Shown here: positions 58,596 through 64,000 of the stretch, piece by piece
Numbering within the stretch: the stretch's first letter is position 1
How the letters are laid out: each line of letters opens with the position of its first letter
Assembly: GCA_965224205.1 (NCBI GenBank)
Contig: CBDCYN010000002.1
Span: forward strand, 134,737 to 198,736
Origin: CBDCYN01 sp965224205
GTDB taxonomy: Bacteria; Planctomycetota; Phycisphaerae; Phycisphaerales; Phycisphaeraceae
Direction of reading: 5' to 3'
Length of the DNA stretch: 64,000 nt
Notes under the pieces: generated by a model
What the model saw: only the letters and a program-made list of their open reading frames with translations
What the model was told of the DNA's origin: nothing
The model's database searches: none
Program-made: the position numbers and the translations under genes

Positions 58596-59645
58596 TCACG
58601 ACTCGTCTTCGAGCTTGGTGGGGTCGGGGCGGTACAGACGGGTCTCGAGCGCGAAGATGCGTTCGGTGAAGTCGCCGTGGAGATCCGCGCTGGACGACTT
58701 AGCCTCAGACGGGTCACGGTCGGCAGCCTGTACGGCGATGTTGAGCTTGGCGTCGAGGTTGTCGATCAGGCCCACCGCGATCGCCTCGGGCGTGGCGGGA
58801 CGGACGACGGCGCCGAACTCCGGCTGGCCGTGGTGCGAGAGGATGATGTGGTGGAGCACGGTTAATAGGGGTTTGGCGATCTTTTGACCCATGGCGGCGC
58901 AGTCGTCGGCTTTGCGTTGGAGCCAGATCACGCCGCGGGCGATGTGGCCCACGAGCTGGCCGTCATCGGTGCGATTAAAACCCTGCTTCCACGTCAGCTC
59001 AGAGCACTTGCCCAGGTCGTGGAGGAACAGCCCGATCATGACCAGGTCGCGGTTGAGGGTGGGGTACATCGGGCAGATCACTTGGCCTAGACGCATCAGG
59101 GATAACGTGTGTTCGAGCAGGCCGCCTATATAGGCGTGGTGCACCGTCCGGGCGGCGGGGGCTTGTTTGAACTGGACCATCAGCGGCTCGTCGTCGAGGT
59201 AGAGCTTCGCCAAAGCCGCTAACGCCGGGTGCTCGATCGTCGCCAGCAGCTCGGTCAGCTCCTTGAACATCTCGTCGACGTCGTTCTCGGTCGAGGGCAG
59301 CAGCTCGTGGAGGTCGGCGTCGTCGGGCTCGACCCGCTGGATCTGCTCGATGATGATCTGCATCTGCCCCTCGTACGGCTGAGTGTGGCCGGCGACGAAG
59401 ACGAAGCCATTGGTGGGCAACTGAGCGAATAACTCTTCGGACATGTTCCACATCCGCCCCGGGGTGCGGCCGGTGCGGTCGGCCAGCAGACACTTGAGGT
59501 ACGGCTTGCCGTTCTTGGTGCGGCCCAGCTGGGCGTTCTGGATCGCCAGCACGCAGTCGACGTATTGGCGCGGTTGCAGGTCTTTGATGGGGGTGCGTTG
59601 GCCCAAAACGGGTTCCTCCGAAGGTGAAGTTAAATCTGCTGGCAT
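58596..59645 (-). CDS. YhaM-like 3'-5' exoribonuclease (OB-fold plus HD domain)
   Basis: A 349-residue protein from ATG 59643-59645. The N-terminal OB-fold nucleic-acid-binding part reads YLKCLLADRTGRTPGRMWNM and VFVAGHTQPYEGQMQIIIEQ. The HD metal-binding domain contains VHHAYIGGLLEHTLSLMRLG, MIGLFLHDLGKCSEL (the HD pair), VLHHIILSHHGQPEFGAVVR and VGLIDNLDAKLNI. This combination is that of YhaM/CBF1. It sits between the CNNM-type gene and the ferredoxin on the same strand. The tail is acidic and variable. Confidence 0.88.
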   Translation of the reverse strand: MPADLTSPSEEPVLGQRTPIKDLQPRQYVDCVLAIQNAQLGRTKNGKPYLKCLLADRTGRTPGRMWNMSEELFAQLPTNGFVFVAGHTQPYEGQMQIIIEQIQRVEPDDADLHELLPSTENDVDEMFKELTELLATIEHPALAALAKLYLDDEPLMVQFKQAPAARTVHHAYIGGLLEHTLSLMRLGQVICPMYPTLNRDLVMIGLFLHDLGKCSELTWKQGFNRTDDGQLVGHIARGVIWLQRKADDCAAMGQKIAKPLLTVLHHIILSHHGQPEFGAVVRPATPEAIAVGLIDNLDAKLNIAVQAADRDPSEAKSSSADLHGDFTERIFALETRLYRPDPTKLEDES

Positions 59646-59756
59646 GGTAGCTGCGGGGTTTTCATGCGACAAATGGTGGGGCTTGGCCCCGCCCCGCGGC
59701 CCCGCGTGAATCACGCGAGGCTAAATCGACGCGGGGCAAAATAGTCCCTGGTTGGG

Positions 59757-61076
59757 TTACCCAGTTTGGGCGTTAGGCTCGCTGGCGGGCTGAGTCTGGC
59801 CGGGTTGATCGCTGTTGTGTTCCAGACGCTCGAGGCGCACGCGCAGCACCTTGGTCCGCTTGGCGGCCGTGACGGTGAACCGGAGGCGATCGTAATTGAA
59901 GTGCTCGCCGACCTCCGGGATGTGGCCCAGAGTGGAGAAGACGAACCCGCCGACGGTGTCGTAATCCTCATCCTCGGGCAGCTCGAGGTCGAGCTCGTCG
60001 TTGAGGTCGTCGATATAAACGCGGGCATCGATCTCGGCGCTGAGGTCGTCGACGCGGCGGATGAGCGGGCTGTCTTCGGCCGGTTCGTATTCGTCTCGGA
60101 TGTCGCCGACGATCTGTTCGAGGATGTCCTCGATCGTGATCAGGCCCGCGGTGCCGCCGTATTCATCGAGGACGATGGCGATGTGCACCTTGCGCGACTT
60201 GAACTCGGCGAGCATCTCACCGATCGGCTTGGTCTGGGGCACCATCAGGGCGTCTCGCAGCACCTTGCGCAGCTCGAACGGCTGATCGTTGCCCAGGAAG
60301 CGGAGCATGTCTTTGGCGTAAAGGATGCCCACGATGTGGTCGAGGTTGTCTTCATAGACCGGGATCCGGCTGTGCCCGGCTTCGAGGATGGCGCTGCGGA
60401 CCTGCTCGAGGCTGGATTGGACCTCGATGCCTTGGACCTCGGTGCGCGGGGTCATGATCTCGTCGGCGGTGGTGGTGGGTAGTTCCACGAGGGCTTCGAT
60501 CATCTGCTTCTGGACCTGGTCGACCTGGCCCTCTTGTTCGTGCTCCTGGACGACGGACATGAGCTCCTCGGTCAGCGGCGAGTCGCTGGGCTCGACGGGC
60601 AGGCCGCCGGTGATCCGCCGCACGACCGGGTCGAACCCGTGCAGGAAGGCCGCCAGGGGGGTGAACAACACGAGCCCCGCTTCAAGCGGGCGCATCGACC
60701 AAGCCAGTAGGGTTTCGGGGTGGTAACGCGCCCAGCTGATGGGAACCGCGACGCCAAAGACACTTAATAGGATCCCGGCCACGGCGAAAGACAGGATATA
60801 CCGCGATAGCGGCAGCCATGTGGGCGCACTTTGGCGTACCGATGACAGCACCGCTAAAATGACGACCAGGTTCAAGGCGGTACGGACAGTGCCCGTCATC
60901 AGTAGCAGCTTCGGGCCCCGCTCAACGAAGCGCCCCAGACGGTCTTGTCCGTTGGCGGCTTCGAGCAGGTCGGAGAGTTTCGCGCGGCTGAAAGTTTTTA
61001 GGGCTACGTGGCAAGCGGCGAAGTAGCAACTCAGCAGCGCGGAAACTAGCGCGATCCAGGTCGACACATTACTCAC
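59757..61076 (-). CDS. CNNM/CorC-family membrane protein with CBS pair
   Basis: A 439-residue protein. The N-terminal DUF21 transmembrane domain (about 1-150) has ALVSALLSCYFAACHVALKT, VRTALNLVVILAVLSSV and ILSFAVAGILLSVFGVAVPI. The CBS pair starts around TADEIMTPRTEVQGIEVQSS and continues with VGILYAKDMLRFLG and VHIAIVLDEYGGTAGLITIE. The CorC_HlyC domain follows (DEDYDTVGGFVFSTLGHIPE then VGEHFNYDRLRFTV). The family is implicated in Mg/Co efflux. It lies downstream of ybeY, a common arrangement. Confidence 0.92.
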   Translation of the reverse strand: MSNVSTWIALVSALLSCYFAACHVALKTFSRAKLSDLLEAANGQDRLGRFVERGPKLLLMTGTVRTALNLVVILAVLSSVRQSAPTWLPLSRYILSFAVAGILLSVFGVAVPISWARYHPETLLAWSMRPLEAGLVLFTPLAAFLHGFDPVVRRITGGLPVEPSDSPLTEELMSVVQEHEQEGQVDQVQKQMIEALVELPTTTADEIMTPRTEVQGIEVQSSLEQVRSAILEAGHSRIPVYEDNLDHIVGILYAKDMLRFLGNDQPFELRKVLRDALMVPQTKPIGEMLAEFKSRKVHIAIVLDEYGGTAGLITIEDILEQIVGDIRDEYEPAEDSPLIRRVDDLSAEIDARVYIDDLNDELDLELPEDEDYDTVGGFVFSTLGHIPEVGEHFNYDRLRFTVTAAKRTKVLRVRLERLEHNSDQPGQTQPASEPNAQTG

Positions 61077-61304
61077 GATAGAAAACTAAATCTCCCGCAA
61101 CGGTTTCCCCGCGGAGCGACCCGCGACACCGCCGCGAGGGTCCCCTGGTCTCGTTTCATGTCTATTCCTGCACGTGGGCCTGCATTGACGGCGGTCTGCG
61201 CCCGGGGCCCCTAAAAGTATACGCATCGTGTATCCAAACACCGAGTGGTTGGACCCGCCAATCCCGGGGACGATCGTGCTTCGTACGAGGTTCATTCCAC
61301 CATT

Positions 61305-61889
61305 TTATCGGGGATGGCATACCCCGATTTTATCCGCATCCAAGCCGGTGCAGGGCCGGGACCGATCTCTCAGCTGGCGGTTGAAAACCGGGCCTAGGCC
61401 GATTGAGGTCAACCATTCATCTTCCATCCTGTGCATCATATCCGCGGCGGCGGGGGTGGTGTCGTCCATACCCATCAGGTGTAATACCCCGTGGACCGCG
61501 TACAGCAGGATCTCTAAACGCATCTCATGGCCGCGGGCGGCGGCTTGTCTGGAAGCCTCGTCGAGACAGACCACGATGTCCCCCTCAAGGGATTCGCCGC
61601 GGCGCCACGGGGATTCGGGGATGGGCCGTAGGTCGAATGTCAAGACATCCGTGGTCTGGTCGCAGCCGAGGTACTGCTGATGAAGCTGAGACATCCGGGC
61701 ATCGTCGACGATCACCACGTTGACGTCTCCGCTCACGCCCGCGCGGGCGGCTAGCTGCTCTAGCCGCAGTTCAAGCCAGCTGCGGAGTGAAGATTCATTA
61801 GCCTCAACATTGATCTGGAACGCGGCGGAAGGGCAACAGCCGTCGCCATCGTTCTCGGCGGAGGGGGTCGTGTTCATGGGCATCCCCAT
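61305..61889 (-). CDS. ybeY: endoribonuclease YbeY
   Basis: A 194-residue rRNA-maturation metalloprotein. Seen are VNVVIVDDARMSQLHQQYLG, TDVLTFDLRPIPESP, GDIVVCLDEASRQAAARGHE and the metal motif HGVLHLMGMDD followed by MMHRMED. The usual third histidine (H-G-x-L-H-L-x-G-x-D-H) is Asp here, as in a minority of family members. An N-terminal extension of about 20 residues and a basic tail are not conserved. ATG 61877 is a possible alternative start. It leads the leftward run to the CorC-type gene after 228 bases without a gene. Confidence 0.88.
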   Translation of the reverse strand: MGMPMNTTPSAENDGDGCCPSAAFQINVEANESSLRSWLELRLEQLAARAGVSGDVNVVIVDDARMSQLHQQYLGCDQTTDVLTFDLRPIPESPWRRGESLEGDIVVCLDEASRQAAARGHEMRLEILLYAVHGVLHLMGMDDTTPAAADMMHRMEDEWLTSIGLGPVFNRQLRDRSRPCTGLDADKIGVCHPR

Positions 61890-62080
61890 ATGGGTATAGT
61901 ACCAAGACTTATACCCAGAAGAAAAACAGCATCGACCACGGGGCTGGTCCCTTGCATCCCCCCGACTATACCTCCTGACACGGTTGAGTGCACCTACACA
62001 TCGCGTCTCGTCGGGACCCCGGCCCGGAATCCCTCCCTAACACAGCTGATCTTGAAAAGTTTCCTGTCGGGCGTATCCGT

Positions 62081-62110
62081 CACCCCGCAATTTCATCCGG
62101 GATGCGTATA
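62081..62110 (+). repeat. dispersed intergenic repeat, short core, diverged
   Basis: CACCCCGCAATTTCATCCGG then GATGCGTATA, closest to 11221-11250. It lies in the 222 bases between ybeY and the lipoprotein gene, which otherwise hold no gene. Confidence 0.45.
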
Positions 62111-62111
62111 G

Positions 62112-63298
62112 CTACTCATTGCTGTACGGTAGAACGTAATTCATATTCTGAAACTGAGTGGGGACCAACTCGATGCGCTCATTGCCACCCGTGGCGGTGA
62201 TCTGGCCCGTGAGCACGAGTGTGTGCCCGGTCCAGCTGATCCGCAGCGACCGGGTGGGGTTGTCCTTCACATGGATGTAATGATCTCTGCCGCCGACTTC
62301 GAACCGCTTGATCCGGATCACCACCACATCGCCCGTGACGGAGTACGTCCCGTAAAACATCGATGGCGGGGCCCCGGGGCGCCGCGTGGAGTACACGAAG
62401 GTGCCGTCGGGGTCGAACTGATAGAGGAACTCGAGCCGGACCGCGTGGCCGATCCACTTGCCCACGATAGACTTTGCCTCCGCGGGTTCGACCGGGGCCC
62501 CATCGATCTGGAGCGGGGGGTCGCCGTCGGCTGCGGGCACCGGGGCCGGAGCGGGCGGGGGCGGGGTGTCGACCACGACCGGCGTGCGGGGGGGCTCGTC
62601 ATCGGCCGTGGGGGGCGATGAGGCGGCGGCGACCTCCCGCGCTTTGCGGTAACGCTCGAACAGGTCGTTGGAGATGCGCGTGGCTCGGATCCCGTCTTGG
62701 GTCACCGGGACGGTGAGGATGCCCTGGACACTCCAGGAGGGCAGGCGCTTGGGTTCAACCCGCATGTCGATCAGGACGTCCACCGCGTCGGGCCGCTCGT
62801 TTAGCAGCATGACCTTGCCCAACACCCGGTTGGGCTGAACCCACATCTCTCCATTGATCTCGCCCTCGTCGTAACCGATGTGGAAACGCTCTTCGAGCTT
62901 CTCGATCTTCAGCTCCTCCTGGAGCTGGGTGCCCAGCGGGATCGTGATCCACACGCGCTCAAGGATCTTGTCGAAGCGCCGGGGTTTGACCCCGCGTCGC
63001 TTCTGTGCCGGGTTGGGCTGATCCTCGAATGAGGTGATCCGGCTGACCACCAGCAGTTTGTCGGCTCCCTTCTTGAACGCGTACCGCCCTAGCTGCCACC
63101 GCGGGGTGGTGTCTTCACGAACACGCTGGGCGTTGGGGATGAACTCGGCTTCGACCCTTGACCGGGCGGTCGAGGGCTCCACCGCCCGGGGCATATGCAC
63201 GCCCTGGATCACATTATCATCCGGCGTGCACCCGTTGATAGACCCAAAAACATGGCTGCTGCGATGGGAAGAAACCCTGGGAGGAGTCTGATCAGCAT
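62112..63298 (-). CDS. hypothetical lipoprotein with apparent frameshift in the signal peptide
   Basis: ATG 63296-63298, after GAGG, gives MLIRLLPGFLPIAAAMF, a typical signal. One extra T in the T5 run (63246-63250 on the other strand) would join it to GSINGCTPDDNVIQGVHMPR, whose I-N-G-C is a lipobox. The body (to 62112) has WQLGRYAFKKGADKLLVVSR, IGYDEGEINGEMWVQPNRVL, a Pro/Ala linker, and a C-terminal beta domain with SIVGKWIGHAVRLEFLYQFD and GTFVYSTRRPG...MFYGTYSV like lipocalin-type DUF proteins. Function unknown. Confidence 0.75.
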
Positions 63299-63953
63299 CT
63301 GGACCTCGCGATCTTGTTGATTCCATCGGGCAGGGGCATCGAGATGCTCCAAGCCGGCGATCGATGGTTGACGAAAGGATGGTTTAATAAGTTGTTGTAA
63401 TTCTTCACGCTAATCGTCCATCACGCGTATAAAATAGAATCTTACCGCTTCTGTAGGGCATGGAAAACTCTGGGCCGCAGATCGACCGGGTTTCGCGGAT
63501 GGCCTTGCGTGGGGGGACCTATCCGATCGTACTTCGTTTAGATCATGACAAGCCCCGCCGGTTGATCGGCCGATCCGGGATGTAAATGCGACATGACCAG
63601 CGTACGCGGCCAAAAAATTTTTGGGGCCGAAGCATCTGCGACGCGGTGTTTTGCCATGCGATCCGCGTACCGTCGCGGTATAAGCGAAACCACAGCGACC
63701 CACTATGTTATCGATCGAGTATTTCGACTAAGCACTTTCACGGTACGAGTTTTTGATCAGGCAAGTTCGCGCCGATGCGTATGATCAAAAAAGGTAGGCT
63801 CAAGATCATCGATGCAGTGGGAATTGACCGCTTTGCCCCTGAGGGCCGATGATTCTTTGAAGCCACAGCTCCTCAACACTCACACGGTAGGCGAACGGCC
63901 AACGAACCCTGCGGCACTGCGACGGTGGGGTTGGTCTGAAGACCCGAGGCCCT
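63299..63953. other. intergenic with a dispersed repeat core
   Basis: No gene supported. It holds a repeat core at 63640-63670 (GACGCGGTGTTTTGCCATGC then GATCCGCGTA) and an AT-rich run near 63610-63620. Confidence 0.5.
63640..63670 (+). repeat. dispersed intergenic repeat, short core
   Basis: CGACGCGGTGTTTTGCCATG then CGATCCGCGTA aligns with 13436-13470 (CGACGCGGTATTTTGATACG then CGATGCGTAT). Confidence 0.55.
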
Positions 63954-64000
63954 TCACGGCCGGATAATCACCGTGCTCAACCCCTCTACGAGCAGCTTGT
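63954..64000 (-). CDS. possible C-terminal end of a gene entering from the right edge
   Basis: Reads KLLVEGLSTVIIRP then TGA (complement at 63954-63956). Composition looks coding, but only 15 codons are visible, so identity cannot be given. Confidence 0.25.
   Translation of the reverse strand, partial: KLLVEGLSTVIIRP

Overview
The window looks like a chromosomal segment of a planctomycete, most likely of the Phycisphaerae lineage. The reasons are: moderately high GC, PEP-CTERM-type exported proteins, an ECF sigma factor / Ser-Thr kinase cluster, a FloA flotillin, a large PQQ-propeller/TPR protein, a CarB carrying extra segments, and short GC-rich extragenic repeats. The lineage is inferred from gene content; there is no rRNA gene here to settle it.

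Layout. 1-7.8 kb: a VOC protein cut by the window edge, floA, a radical SAM protein, a small lipoprotein-like protein, plsY, a PilZ protein, three small membrane or secreted proteins and bioB. 7.8-13.5 kb: a YWTD six-blade protein, a truncated YpsA/molybdenum-carrier-like remnant, a DNA glycosylase (mutM), a stand-alone LigD-phosphoesterase-like protein and two uncharacterised proteins. 13.6-18.9 kb: carB and an SGNH-like membrane-anchored protein. 19.2-23.9 kb: a large PEP-CTERM protein gene whose signal-peptide codons are split by one 1012-bp IS630-type element, with a second 1012-bp element just upstream. 24.2-39.8 kb: housekeeping genes (gyrB, nadE, pheT, holA, a 2-oxoacid dehydrogenase E2) with a sigma factor - unknown - Clp_N/kinase operon. 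39.8-44.2 kb: a 1442-residue PQQ-propeller/TPR protein.

44.5-55.0 kb is a nest of insertion sequences. A membrane sensor kinase is broken by an IS3 element and an IS5-type element. Next come an IS110-like fragment, an inverted second copy of the same IS3, a third IS3 remnant split by an IS66 element, and a fourth IS3 element itself split by an IS630-type element. 55.2-64 kb returns to normal chromosome: ruvC, tRNA-Lys(CTT), a small PEP-CTERM protein with a strong terminator, an IS1595-type element, and a leftward run ybeY - CorC/CNNM protein - HD-domain nuclease - 2Fe-2S ferredoxin, then a lipoprotein gene with an apparent frameshift.

The non-coding space is the most distinctive part. Three short inverted-repeat elements (111-121 bp, TA-flanked) share their terminal bases with the IS630-type elements and are candidate IS630-driven MITEs; one supplies the last 25 codons of a gene. 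A separate 150-bp palindromic element occurs twice in opposite orientation. A degenerate repeat around ACGCGGTATTTTGATACGCG recurs in at least seven intergenic places. Several genes show apparent frameshifts. In the transposases these lie on sites typical of programmed -1 frameshifting. In nadE, a lipoprotein gene and a hypothetical gene they may be real lesions or sequence errors. I found no CRISPR array, prophage, secondary-metabolite cluster or clear new defence system.
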